Assembly (NCBI GenBank): GCA_001632425.1
Contig: KV425560.1
Span: 133,062 to 197,061, forward strand
DNA: 64,000 nt
Reading direction: 5' to 3'
Origin: Neolentinus lepideus HHB14362 ss-1
Taxonomy: Eukaryota; Basidiomycota; Agaricomycetes; Gloeophyllales; Gloeophyllaceae
Part shown: piece after piece, positions 34,001-47,400 of the stretch
How positions within the stretch are numbered: position 1 is the stretch's first letter
Layout of the letters: the number at the start of each line of letters is the position of its first letter
Program-made: the position numbers and the translations under genes
The notes under the pieces: generated by a model
The model's database searches: none
What the model saw: only the letters and a program-made list of their open reading frames with translations
Told to the model about the DNA's origin: nothing

Positions 34001-37000
34001 ACGGAAGCAAATCGTCTGCTGGTGGCGGTGGCGCACGCCCAGTTATGGCGGGTCGCTGTCCAACCTCCTAACTCCTGAGCGTGCAATATTCCAGCGTGCA
34101 TTTGCGCCGTCGAACATACTTTGAGAAGATGATGCAGTGATGACCGTGATGGATCTTGCGTGCGTGCGGGAGTATGGCGGCTTGGCTTACTCGGACAGGC
34201 TGCTTTGCTATGTAAGACTGCCAGTGCTGCTGCTTCGGTCTTCTGCCGACGGGACAGTTGGGTATCGATTGTAGGTGTTGGAGTTCCTACAACAGAACTT
34301 TGTCCGCACTGGCCGGCTGCAGAATCGTCCTTCGAACATGGCTTTGACTTTACGGACGGGTGAACCGTGGTCCCATTTCTATTTCCGTGTTCCTCTGTGG
34401 TTCTTGTGTCTCTGCCTTGTGCCGCCTGCTATCCGTATACTCTAACCGCGCCGGTGAGTCCATCACCCGTGTTCGCATGGCTAGGCCGACGCAGCAGCTC
34501 TGTTTCCTAAAGTCCCTCCTGGGTCAACGTCGATCATGGCAGACTCTCGGGCAGTCCGCAGTCCGTGCAATGATCAATGATTGCGTATTAGGTTCAGTTC
34601 AGTCCCACTGTCGGACATTGTATAGCGCTTTGGCAGTCGTGCATCCGCTGTCTGTCTTCGACCCGGCGTTGACATTCCCGCTGCCGCGAGATCACGCCCA
34701 CTCGCAAGAATCACGTCGCACTAGTCGGAATACTCTCTCTCCGCGTTCTGCGTTGGCTTCGTATTCAACGCGCCTGACCAGCACGACCTCTGCATCGACC
34801 GGATGCGTTCTCTTCCGCATCGACGGCTGCCGGACGACTGCCATCACAATTAACTCGCATTCCCTTTTCTATCACTTCCGTCGCCGGGGCTGACGAGATT
34901 TCGCTGCTGCTCGCGCCGGGGTCCCTCCTTCGGCGCGGTGCCTCTGCTTTCGAGTTCTGTCCACTGTTCTATGCCTTCGTATCGAGCTTCAGTAAGGGAG
35001 GAAGCATTTATGCGAGGTGCACTAGGTGCACCGGTTAATTCCGAGAAGGGCCTCAGCACCCTTCCTAGCCGTCGACCGGTTGCAGCCGAGGGTAGTGTCC
35101 GATTGCGTCGGTGGGTTTGCGCCTTGGATGTTGCCTCTGCTGTTCGTTGCCCATTTTACATTAGATTTTTTAAGGACATGTAGACAGGTGAACATCTTGA
35201 TTTTTGTCATCGTCGAAACATGTTCAGACATCGTTGAGTATGAGCTGAACCTTGTCATTAGCCTTGGCAACCCCGGCCAAGGCACATGTACCCCAGATCG
35301 CTTGGCTAGACTCGGTGCGGCTCCACTCGCTAATTAGCGTCCGTCGGCGTCCACAACGCTCAGAAGTTGGCTTGGTAAGGCAAACATCTCGAACACGTTC
35401 GACCCGCGTGAGTGTAAGGGAGCGTCGAGCCCTGTACAGACTGAGCCCGGGGCCCTTGGTTTCCTTGGATACAGTGCTACGATTCGAGACCATGCACCGC
35501 GGATCTATAGACTGTGGAGGCATCAAACGGTGCTCTCCGACTCCGTAGATATGTATGTGTATTTTTCGCGTTCCACAACAATATTTGGAAACAATACTTA
35601 ACGCCGATTTTCTGTGGTAGAGCTATGTCACGTTCAAAGTGCGTCCTGCATTGAACGGGATCTCACTTGCGTGATTAGGTCTAGCGCTCTACATCCTCGA
35701 GTTTCTTTCCGCCCTCACAGTCTGCGTGCCCAACTCTCCTCTGACGCAACCTGGTGCCGGGGTGGATGTACTCAATGCGTTGTGTCCGACCAGCGAAGGT
35801 TTGATCCCAATAGCTCTCCTGCGTAACAAAAAAGTCTGAACTGGGCGCTCCTTGCCCTCGCATCTGGTCAGGCATCTCTATGACGAATCTTGGACTGCTG
35901 GCACCTGCTGCTCACATACAGTTTGTTTGGGTAGGACAGGCCTCCCTTGGCCATTTCCCGTTACCTCGGAAGGCTCGTGCGACGATCGTGACGACCTTAT
36001 TCTGAAGGTTTATCTTCGCTCTCTCATCGTGCCTTACTCTCTGCCCCGTCTTCGGATACTATCAGAGTTCACGGAAGCGACAGTGACGTTGCGGGTGCAT
36101 GGATCTGGTAATCTCGCACGAATACATGAATGATTTCGGTATAGCCAGCCGTTCTCCCGCCTTCGTTCCTACTTTCAAAGTTCTATAATTCTGTGTCAGC
36201 CGCCGTCTTAGGTTCAATCAGACGTCACTCGCTGCTTTAGTGCTACTGGCAATCGGGCTATGCTCTATGATGTGGAGAAGTTAAGCGCATCCCGAGCAAT
36301 CAAAGTTCAAGTTATCTCTTGCGCCACCGAAAGATTTCTTCGCTTGCCGCGGAATCTGAGAAGCTCGCAAGGACTGGGGCTGGACTTGTCGTTCGTCGAC
36401 TTCCTATGGATGGCACGAACTCTCGCATAATGATAGAGCCTTTCTCGGAACTTTCCTCGAGTGCTTATTTTCCATCGACCGACTAGAACACTCAAGCAGC
36501 ACGGACGGGCTGCCGCGCAGGACGAAAGGCTCGGCCTCTGGTCGGTTACCCAGGCATGCCTCATTGCAGCGTCGAGGACGAATTGCTCTGGAGTCTATTT
36601 GCGTCCGGTGGGAAGGTCTCGGGTACGTCATCTGACGTGGGGAACGTGTTCTGATCTTCCTCTCCCTGTGTATTTCTCGAGCTACGTAGCTACTGTTCCA
36701 AACATACCATCGTCGGACTTCATTGTACCTCGCGTCATGCTTTCAAACCATCTTCTGATGCGGAACTTAATCATTGGAATTGGAAACTAGTAGCCCGGTC
36801 CCCATCTCTATTATTCCAATCCATTTTGTAGGTGGACTTTATACCTCTTGCGCTGCCGCTGATCGCATGCCCTCAGTGCTGTTGCTAGAAGGCGACCCTG
36901 GACAATTTCCCTCGGCGAAACTCACGAGGCGGGGAAAAGGCTTCCAGTCAACCCGTTCTCTCTATTTACTGCACCGGGACCGCTGAATCTTAAGGGCTTT

Positions 37001-38532
37001 AGACAGTCTCATACCAGTACCTTGTCTCTGGAGTAGTAAGTGAATTGAAGACGCACCGTGACCGCCATCATTGCTCTGCGTTCAAGCACTTCCACAGTAC
37101 GTATTGTGAGAATGCTCTTTCCGTTGTTCTGGAAAGATTACCACTTACCCTTCTCTTTGCTATAATCCACCTCAGGTGGCTGGATGACAAGGTGTAACAT
37201 GACCGCTTGGAACTCTTCGCAACATCTATATATATGAGGTGTGTCGTGTCCTGAACGTGTACTCCAGAGTGAACCAGAGGATCTGTTAAGGGACATCAAC
37301 AGTGTGCGATATTTCATCGATGTCGGTTATGAAAAACTCATTTCAGCGTGGCTGAACAACCCAGCTATATATACTGATCACAATAGCCGCTGTAGACGCG
37401 AGGAAATCTCTCAGAGAACAACACTTCACAATTGAAGTCGGACCTGCGACTTTCCAGATGTAGGACCGACCAAGCTTGCAGGAGCAAACCTCGGTTGTGG
37501 TATCGATGTTATTGCCATTGTACAGAAGCCCAGGTTACTGTACTTGGAACGTCTCCGTCATCTGTAATTGCGAGCAGAGGTTTCCAGGCTGATGGCGGGA
37601 AATTTCTGGCTTCCGCTTTGCAGACCGTGTCCGTCAGGCACCGGAGAAGAATTGAAATGTCCGTCTGGAGAGGAGCTGCCGGCCAAAGTACTGGAGGCCA
37701 TCTTGGGATCGGGTGTGGAATGTAATCAGGAGCATAACGATAGCGTACTCGGTGTCGTTTCTAACGTAACCACCCACTTCCGGACACTGGCAGCCGTCGG
37801 AGAACTTGAACGTGGCATAGAGTGGGCAACTGCGTGCGGTCGGACTGAGGAATACCCACGCCCGGAGCCGGTGTTAGAATCATAGTGGCGGGACTCGGAT
37901 ATCTGAAGCGGCCTTGATAGCAAACTTGAAGCGTCCATCGGAAAGGCAGGTTAGAAACCTCTCCCAGCATCTATTGTCACTGAAGAAGACGGATGTCATT
38001 GCAGACTCCGACGACATCCCACGATCCATGATTAGACGTTGAATTTCGCATGCTTTTGAACCTCGTTTGGATCCAACGCCGGCGGGAACGAGGTAATGTC
38101 GGTGGCATCTTCTGTCAGTATGTCTTGCTACTGGAGAAGTCAACCTTATCTCTTGTTGTGTGCATCGTAGCCTCAAATTGTCTCCATTAGCGTCAGTAGA
38201 TCGTGGACCCCCCAGTCGACAGGCAGAGTCACTCATCAGCAACGAATACCGTAAGTGTGCCACAAAGATGACACCGCAGTTGGGTAAGACGCAGCATACG
38301 ATTGAATGTAGATTGCCGGATGGAGGTTGCGCGGTTGATCGGGATCACATCGCAAAGCAAGGCCGGGTGGCAGCAGGGTTCGCACAAAAGAGCGTGGTTG
38401 CGGCACACAACTCGAACTCGTGCAGAAAGCGTCGTCTACAAATTCAACTGATTCCACAGCGAAATGCAAGTCTCCAGAAGGGATTTCTCGGTAATGACCT
38501 GCATCATCGCCATCCTTGTGCGATACATGCAC
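31010..38532. other. 7.5 kb tract without a recognisable gene
   Basis: This gap is far longer than the usual 0.2-1 kb spacing in the window. No open frame exceeds about 180 codons and none shows a family motif. The left 2 kb should contain the Ecl1-like promoter, with repeated CCTTTGGGTGCC at about 31278-31300. CT-rich stretches (about 34400-34950) look like leader or promoter DNA. No terminal repeats or transposon protein remnants were recognised. It may hold a long non-coding RNA, a large regulatory region or an unrecognised intron-rich gene. Confidence 0.45.
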
Positions 38533-40614
38533 TCAGGAACAACCTAAGCCAAACAGTAAGAAGAGAGCACGAATCGTGAGTCGCTTAGCAGTACTGACAT
38601 CAAGAGCCTCAGCTACCTCTGATGAACTCATGTCTCCAGACCGGACCATTTTTTGGAGGCGACATTTGCAGATGCCTTCGACGAGGCGAGAGAGATGCAC
38701 CACGTCTCCGGGTGACGTGTCCCACTGTTGCGTGTGGGCGACAAGTTGCGGATCATTGTCGACGGCGAGTGCCAGTGGGTACCTAGGCTTTCGTGTCGGT
38801 CCTTCGGTGTCGGGTTCGGCGCTGGTGGCATCATCAGACATCACCTCATCCTCATCATCTTCACCGAAGATTCTCGCCTCCAACTTCAACTGCCTGATGG
38901 CGAGTCGTGTGAGCGCTGCATGGATGTCCTGGCTTTCTGATCTCCGAAGTCGGTCGCGCTGATGTATCATGACAAGCGCACAGAAAGTCCATAGCCGATG
39001 GTTGATCTTCCCGTCGCCGTTGAGACACAAGATGTTTCGGTCAGGGGAGGTGCCCTGCTGGCCAAGATCGTCTTTGGAATCGGAGCAGTGATGATACACG
39101 AGGCTGGACCCTGTCCATGTGTCGCCAGGTAGATGTGGTGTACTCTTCCACAGAGCAACCAGATCAAGGCCCTCCGAGAAGCTTGACAGGAAGGAGAGTA
39201 AATTGTCGATGGTCCAATGCACAGAGTCCCATTCGTTACCGTCAATCATAAACCCATACCGAACGAGTAAAGAGGCATTTGAGAGACGTTCTCCGTATGT
39301 ATTGAACACCTCTGTACCGGCCATGATGGGCAGATTTGACACCATGTCACATGTATTGTCCTGGTCCTGGGGTAAGTCAAACTGAGGAGACCCCGGCTGT
39401 TTCCGCAGATTGTCATCCGGACGCAGGGCCATCGTTTTGGCTGTTGCGGGTGAGGGGGTGCCGTCAACGAATGATTCACGACCTTCGCTATCATGAGGGC
39501 ATTCAGCCAAGGCACCGCAGCTTACACAGACATCAAAGTCACTCTAAAATGTTATACGTGTGTCATCTCGCCAAAATACAGATATCAGAGTGGCCATACC
39601 TCCAGGTGCACATGATTCTCATTTGCATGATCAAATCTTTCGAGCATTATCGCATTCGAATGACGGAACAAGTTGAAGGTATCGTCCAAATCCATGAATG
39701 ATCACGTATGATAGAACAATGGGAGAGCAAATTCATTATACCGATATATTGGGAAGCCGAGCACAATGACTTACGCATCCGCGATAGGCACCATGGAAAG
39801 GCCATGATATGCGTCGACCAGAAATGCGCGAGAGGAGACCAGAGAGTAGGCACGGTAATATTCGGCGGCAGAACTTGAGAAGCCCAGCTTGTCCATCAAG
39901 GGCTGGACAACGGTATCGTAGTAATCATCAACTTCGACCTTCCATTAACCTCAGTCAGAAACAAAATAGCTGGAAGCCCCAGCTACACACCAGGATGTTT
40001 TCTCCGGATTCGTAATTTCGGAGTTCTCTTTCGACTTCAGTGCCTGCAAGCCAGGCTCTAGCCTCTTCGCCGTCTGATATACCCTGGGGATCAGACAACA
40101 AATGACTCCTATCAGTCCCCCAGAACAGAGCCAGGTCAACGGCATCCGGGAATGACTGGAGATATCCGTGCCATTTCGACCGTTTGCCTAGAGCTCTATA
40201 ATATAAATCTGTGTCAGTCACAAGCTAGGGCGGAGATGGGCCACCAGGGTGTAAAACGACCTGGAGGCAGAGGTTGTACGTACAGCTCTCCATGAAGAGC
40301 CAGAGCCAGAGACAAATGCGCACCGTGGCCATATGGAATTGGACTGATGTGTCTTGACAGAGAACAGGTCCGCACAGAGAGAACGGCCGTTTTTGGGACT
40401 TTCACAACTACAAAGTAGGGGCCGACGCTGAGTACGTAGGAACATGATGGACTGTAAGGTTAAACTCACGTGTCGCGGGAACTGCGAGACAATTTCTCTT
40501 TGCGCGGACGCCAATCCCTGTCGCAGTGGCAGCAACGTCGAGACGAGGGTCTATCTCGACTTCGTGCTCACGGCACCACTTGAGAAGTTTCGAAATTTTC
40601 TGCGATGTGTCCAT
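38533..40614 (-). CDS. SET-domain protein lysine methyltransferase, Rkm/SETD6-like
   Basis: The product starts MDTSQKISKLLKWC and shows the N-terminal SET half (GIGVRAKRNCLAVPAT, IPYGHGAHLSLALALHGEL), an insert (KRSKWHGYLQSFP, ALFWGTD), AYSLVSSRAF, then PIADAFDHANENHVHLESDF and the C-terminal motif EVFNTYGERLSNASLLVRYG. These mark the Rubisco-methyltransferase-like SET family. Its fungal members (Rkm proteins) methylate ribosomal proteins, and animal SETD6 and SETD3 modify other targets. About five introns are required. The usual ADxxNH motif reads DAFDH in my splice, changing the Asn to Asp. The C-terminal end ...RALFLLFGLGCS is less certain, since a further intron is possible. Confidence 0.8.
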
Positions 40615-40967
40615 AAGTCCACCCTGGTTACGTGATGTTCTTTAAGTAAGGACTGGCGAGTGACTATTGTGGCTCTGGACAAGATCACGATCGGTGGCAC
40701 TGCCTGTCAAACCTACCGAGTCAAAATCAAAATCAATACATACACCGCAGGAGCCAGTGCCATTTCCAGTCATAGTTCATACTATCATAACCACGAGCAA
40801 AACATAATGCAGCGACGAGGACGAAATCTACAAGAAATGATCTATCGAATATTTAGGGAACAATACCATTACCATGTATAATGGGTTCTAGTCTGCCAAA
40901 TCATATAGTACTTAGTAATAGAATCATCCATGTAGTGAGGTCTTGAAACTATGAGCTTGAAGCCCGT
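40615..40967. other. Short intergenic region between SET and serine dehydratase genes
   Basis: This 353 bp stretch lies between two minus-strand genes. It should hold the SET-gene promoter and the serine dehydratase terminator. It is AT-rich with ATAAT and CATAAT runs, and no gene is visible. Confidence 0.45.
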
Positions 40968-43900
40968 TAACACGCAGGTACGGTCAGAGGGATTTTCACA
41001 GTCGTCTGCCGCATCCCAAATCAACAATCAGCCCCATCTCAAATAAACAAATAGTCAACAATGAACCCACCGCAAGTCCCTGCCCCAGATCCAGATTAGC
41101 TCCAAACCAAATTTGCACGTAGGACATGGACATACCGACAAGCTCGTCTCCTTATACTTAACGCTCATATCCGCCGCGGTGACGCGCATCGCTTCAATCG
41201 CCTCATCCAGAGTGACGCTGTACACACCGTCGCTCGCCATAGAGAGCTGTGCCGCGGTAATCGCTTTCACCGCTAGAGCAACATTAGCTTCAGATGCTAT
41301 CGATGGTTGGTAGGGCAGGAGACAATGTACCTCCGAGGCTATTCCGCTCCTACAATAGCACCATCGATCAACATTAGCAGCAGTGGAAGATGGCATGGAG
41401 ACCGACTCGGAACTTACTATGCATGGCACCTGCACCAGCCCATCGATTGGGTCGCACGTCAGCCCCAGATTGTGTTCTGCCAACGCGTTCAGCGGGAGAT
41501 TTGACACGGTCGTGGCAGCTAGGACGGGACTGAACACTCACCGATACCAACCTCTGCAGCCTATACCGTAAACGGTCATATACCATATATCATGTCGTGT
41601 TCGGTTGCGAGTACTCCATGCTCACCTGGAGAACGGTTTCGGGGGTCGCTGTGGACATCATGCGAGGGCAGTGGTTAGGGCACTCGGTTCAATGGGATGT
41701 GGACACTATGGAGATCCGGAAATCTTACTCACCGCCCATGCACGCTGCGAACCCAGCGGCAGCCATCGAGCACGCCACTGATGTTTCAAGTCAACATGCG
41801 TGTAGCTAGCATGTCCAAGGGGAGCATCATACCTCCGACTTCAGCCTGGCACCCGCCCTCAGCAGCCGAGATCGTGCTGCCGCGCTTGAAGAGCATACCA
41901 ACCGCCTTTCGCAATCCAGATCCACACATCAAACGTCATTATCGAAAACGCGGGCAAAGACACTCACGGCCGCAGTCAATAAAAATGTCTTAATCGACTT
42001 TTCTGGATCGTCGCTAACAAACTGCCATAAATCCCATCAGCCTTCCTCCACAGCACATAAGCGACAATAAACACACCTCGATGATATACTTCAACACCGC
42101 CGGAATTACCCCCGCGGCTCCATTCGTCGGGCTTGTCACAATCCGTCCTCCGCCGGCGTTGACCTCGTTCACGGCAATCGCGTAGCACGAGAGGAAGTCC
42201 ATCGCCGGGATGACCGTTTTCCGCTACTCAGGTGACAGGCGGATGTGAGTGGGGCATGGGGGACAGGAAAAGTGAGCTTAGACACCGGAATAGACTTACT
42301 GGGGGCATTGGCAGCATTGGGTGGTCGAGTGCGCCGACGACGCGCGTGCCGCGGGCGGGGAGTCTGCTTCGCTTACCAGCTGTGCTGGTCCCAGAGGATG
42401 GTGGTGGTGTGGATCCGCCGTCTTCTGGAGCTTCGATAGAGGGGAAGGATTGGTGTGGTGCGTCGATGGAGGGGACGTGGGGGGATGCTAGGCCGGAGTA
42501 GAACCTGCCAGTGCAATATCACCAATATTGAGTTCTTAGTGTTGTGTCTGGCAGGGTCAGGAGGGAAGTGAGGGAGGTACATACCCTCTCATTAAACGGC
42601 GGTAGAGCATCGGTGCGCGTCGACGCAGACCCAGTCGCCCTGGGAGAGTGGTTTCTGCCGTACCAACACCGGAGCGGATGCAGTCGTCCATCACAGACCA
42701 TATGCGCATCAGCTACAAGTTCAATGTCGGTTTTAGGAGGGTGAATGTGGAGCGAGATGTTAGATGGTACCAACTTTCTCGTGAATATCGTCTTCATTCA
42801 GCCCGAACGACATCTCGTTGTCGAATACAATCTGGGCGATGGTCATCTACGCATACCTTGTCCTTAGTGCTCATCCCCTATTCAAGCCTCTCAGTCTCAA
42901 TATATCTTACTTACATTGTGCTTTCGCGTCAGAGCAAGTAAAGAGTCGCCAGTAGTGAACGGGTACGGAGGCTGCGGGGCCCCACCCGATGCGTCGCCTG
43001 GCTCGGAGATGTGAGACTGGTGCAGGCGAGCACCATGCACAGCGGACTTGTCGACGCCTTTGTAGAAGAGATTCTCGTCCACTGTTCCATGTTAGTGTTA
43101 GGTAGGAGCTTGTCACAGAGCTTAAGCTACGAAGGTACCTTTGGTCTTGTCGTTCACGACGAAGCCTCCTCCAACGCTATGAAGTTCACCTCGGTCTCGT
43201 CTACATTGCAACATGAGCGTGATACCCACCTGAAGTATTCATTCGTCGCCAGCAGATCCCCGTTTTCGTCAAACACCGAGAACCGCATCCCATTGGGGTG
43301 GGTCTTGAGCACCTGGTCGAAGCGCCAGAGCATATCCCTGTCCATATCGTACGTGATACGGTGCTTCCCACCCAGAAGAAGGGTTTTGTTTTCTTGGATG
43401 GCTGCGTAGCGCGAGGGGATGGTGCCGGTGTCTATTGTTTCAGGATCGGAACCTGCAGAGCTAAGGAGTCATAGGTCTTGTAAAGAGAGATGATAGGTAC
43501 CTTCTAGGCCTAGGAGGATGGCTTGGGGAGTGTGATGACCTTTACCTAGATGCGAGGCGTTAGGGGCCGTGGTCACGGCCAACAAGACCACACACCTGTA
43601 GCTGCAAGGGAGCCATATCTGACGGAGCGTTGGGGCATACAGTCGGCATTGCTCATGAATTACTCACAATGTTATCTTCACTGTTCCGACCTGGATATCA
43701 TGTCACGAAAGACAAGGTTACAACGAATGGTGATTACCTTCTCCAGCAGACCGAGTTCTTGCAAGTCCATGATAAATATTCTACCAGCTCTCATGGGGCC
43801 AACTGTATGAGAGCTGCTGGGGCCCACTGCAACAGCCAGGCCGTCTGCATATCTCGCAGCACATTGAAACGGAACGATCACTAACCACCGATGCTGAAGA

Positions 43901-44117
43901 GATCAAAGGTAGATATGACCGCGTGCTCTGGGCGGGGCGGGGCATCGCTACCAGGGTTATTCGCCTCCTCCTGGACAGCTATCGTGCTTTGAAGCCGACA
44001 TGCAGGCACGAGACTCGAAAGGCGCTCTAAACTTTGAACGGATCTTGCAACGGGGTAGCGGAATAGTGAACACAACGGCCGGATGAGACGAGCAGCAGCG
44101 AGCGTCGAACGGAGCAT
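40968..44117 (-). CDS. L-serine dehydratase, iron-sulfur (SdaA-type), mitochondrial presequence
   Basis: Deamination of L-serine to pyruvate and ammonia. The protein starts [19 protein letters not shown], an Arg/Ser-rich, acid-free leader typical of mitochondrial import. It then shows [20 protein letters not shown] (SDH beta region), [34 protein letters not shown] and GGGFVVND. Next come [40 protein letters not shown] and [20 protein letters not shown], the cysteines that bind the 4Fe-4S cluster in bacterial SdaA. The end is [12 protein letters not shown]. This is unrelated to PLP-type serine dehydratases such as yeast Cha1. A Pro/Ser-rich insert (about 42290-42490) lies before the alpha part. 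About 14 introns are needed, all closing in frame. An in-frame ATG at 44153 could extend the leader. Confidence 0.9.
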
Positions 44118-44428
44118 GTTGAATGCTCGTTCCAGCAGCGCCCCAGTAGGCACTCAGGTAGTGGTCTCAGCGTCAGACGTGGCAGGCAAGGGTATATTAT
44201 GGCTGTTCATAATCAAGGGAGATGCAACCCGCGTCCAAAAGGGGAGTGATCCCATATTTGAACAAGCGAGCGCGACCATATCTCGACGCTACCGTTAGCA
44301 GCGTCGGCGTTCCCTGGTTGCTGGCTACCAGTTACGAGACTGTCAATAGCAAGTGTACGCTGTCGCTGTACCGTCCATCGCTCATTCCTGACATTCGCTT
44401 TACGGTGGGTTGATCCCCCAGCTCTACA
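44118..44428. promoter_or_regulatory. Divergent promoter region, serine dehydratase and RhoGAP
   Basis: The two genes diverge from this 311 bp interval, which therefore carries both promoters. A TATATT-like stretch (GGGTATATTATGG) lies near 44190-44202. No other element is recognised. Confidence 0.45.
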
Positions 44429-47400
44429 ATGCCCACAAGTTCCGCTTCCTCCAGCGACCGCCTGCGTCCCAGCGACTCTGCTTCCTCTTCGACGACCGTC
44501 AACCGCCTCACACAGTCGACGTCAAATGCCAATCTTCATCAAGTTCACAGCACTGTCACGCTCGAGGCTGCTCTCGCCCCCCATGCCAATGCCCCTTCCC
44601 CGCATTTGGCAGCCCTCGAGCAGATCCTGATGGAGCGTAATAACATTTCTTCTCAGAACGCTCAGCTCTGGAAACTCATCGAGAAGCAGCGGGCCGCGTA
44701 CAACCAGGTCTTGAAGGAGGTCGATCGTCTCAGGTCCGAGCGAGATGCCTACAAGTCACGCTTGCAAGGGTTAGGGGAGAGTACCGAGTTGTTGGGAAGG
44801 AGAGTGGACAAGGAGAGGTCCTTGCGAACGTCTCCGTCCAACTCAAAGCTGAAGGCGCGAGGGGACGAGGCTGATCTGAAGGTGTTCAAGAACAACTTGG
44901 ACATGCCGGGTAGGCTTGACATGGATCCAGTCATTCCGATGGACTAACTAAACGCCCACATAGCCCCTTCAAAGCACAGGACACACAAATCATCTCGGTC
45001 ACAAGAAGTGTCGCGAAAAGCCGAACGAAAGAATTCTCATGACGAGCTGAATGCGCCCGTGAGTGCCATCGACAGTTTTCACCGCTTACACTTATCCACT
45101 GTTCCTAGCCTCATGCTTCAACGACTCCCTCTCGCCCTCAAATTGTTGTCCCAGGCCGGCCTGAGCCTGACCCATCTTCATCCGCGTCACCCACTGACCT
45201 TCCCTACGCATTTGGCTCAGACCCCTCCTTACCTCTCGACGCCCGCATCGCGAATATTCAGCCTCTTGCAGTTCCGCCACGATCATCCAGCATAACTGCT
45301 AGCATCAACTCTTTCGAGCGTGCAGACGAAGCATCTCCGCCATCCGTGAACTCGAATACCGATGTTCAACCTCCCGTAACTGCCTCTCCGCCACCACTCA
45401 CGACCTCCCCACCCATCGCGCAACAAACTGGTGCCCTTGTCCCTCCTATCCGCCCCGCTGCGCTCTCACGAGAGTCTCAGATCTCCCTTCCAGACGAAGC
45501 AAGACGCTACATCGTGAGCATGGCCACGCCTGTGCCGAGTCCGCAGATTGGCACATTCACGAACCAACACGAGCGATCCGAATCTCCAGCGCAGCTCACT
45601 CCTGAACCCGTCTTAGGCCCGCGTGACCCGTCTCCTTTATCGAACGGCCATGGTAGACCACCGACCGTAAAAGAAGTCGATGAGGAATTCCTGGACATGG
45701 GCGACGAAGAAAGCACCAGCGCGAGCGACGCACAGCCCGACCGTGAATCCCCCCAAAACCTCCCAGAGGCCACGCCTACCGCCTCTACCCATAAGGCCCG
45801 TGCCCCCGTACCAGCAGTTGAAGACTTCCCCCTGCCGCCCTCCTCCCGTCCCGAGCCCTACACCCCTACACAAGCCACAGACACCGTATCCTACCGGAGT
45901 CAAACCCTCTCTGACGCCTCCTCTGCCCACGTCCCAGGACCAACTTTCCGCGCGCTCCCTTTGCTTCCTCACGACCTGCCATATACACGCGTGCATGTCT
46001 CCCACTCTAGCATCAGGCCCAACGAGCGCGGGAAGGAGGTGCTATCGTTCGTGATTAGCGTGGAGCCGGGGAAGACGAAGGAGCCGTGGAAGGTGGAGAA
46101 ACTCTTTTCTGACGTCCTCATGTTGGATCAGAGGGTTAGGGCGAGTGTGGGGAAGAGTGCGACCAAAAAGATTGCGAGTTTGCCGGATGGGAAGCTGTGG
46201 AGGGATAGAGCGCCGGTGAAAGTGGATCAGAGGAAGGTGCGTACGATGCGATAATGAAAATGGTGCAAGATGAGCTGGGTGCTGATGGACCGTTTGTAGG
46301 CTGCGCTGGAGAATTACCTGCAGTCGCTCATCAACTTGCCCGTGAAAAATAAAAACGAGGTTATTGCGTTCTTCACGTCCGACATTGTGCGAGACACAAA
46401 GAAGCCCGTGCTCCAGCATGGCTACAAGGAAGGCTACTTAACCAAGCGAGGGAAGAACTTTGGTGGCTGGAAGTTACGGTACTTTGTTTTGCAAGGTCCT
46501 GTCCTGGAATATTACGAGAGCGTGCGTCATCCATGTCATTCTTCATTACACCCTTCATGACTGATGCCTGTCAATGGTTAGAGAGGAGGCGCTCATCTCG
46601 GCTCGATCACCATCACTGGCGCTCAGATTGGTCGTCAGCAGCAGAAGACAGGTGCTATCGCGGAATCCGACGCTGAGAACGAGTATAGGCACGCATTTTT
46701 GATCATCGAGGCGAAGAAGGGACCCACGGGCTCCAGCGCACGGCACGTCCTCTGCGCGGAGAGCGACGATGAACGAGATAGCTGGGTTGAGGTCCTCGTG
46801 CGATACGTTATGGGCGCGTACGACGATAGTCCAGGCGGGGCTGTTAGTGGTGGACAAATGACCGCAGAGATGCAGGGTGGCCCGTCACGCCCCAGCACGA
46901 GCTCAGAGCATAGCATCAACTTCAATGCTGCATCGTCGCCGATTAGCAAGCGGCCCCGTGCCATGTCGAAAGACGACATCGCTAAAGGCCCTGCGGTCCC
47001 GCTCTCACAATTACCGCCGGATGCGGGCAACGCCAAGCTGTTCCAGAACATCGTACCCGTGCAGACGCTGCACGTGGACGAGAGCCAAATCGATGATACT
47101 AACCCTATTTCGAGCTCTCTGCCTACAGGCTCCGGCTCGGCGCTCGACTCGGCTAGTGAGACGCTCGTAGAACAGAGATCCAATTCAGAGCTGGGGCATT
47201 ACAACGATCTGCACAGTATGGTGCGGCCTGGAAATGCGACGCATGATGAGCGACTGCAGCAGAGGCAGAGGAATAGGCAGAGTCTCCATCCGTCGCTGAC
47301 ACCGCTCAAGTCGTCTTCGCCAAATCACAACACGGATTCGCCGGAGCGGCCGACAACGCCTGAAGCGGGTTCAACACCAAAGGCCCCAGAGATAAATGGC

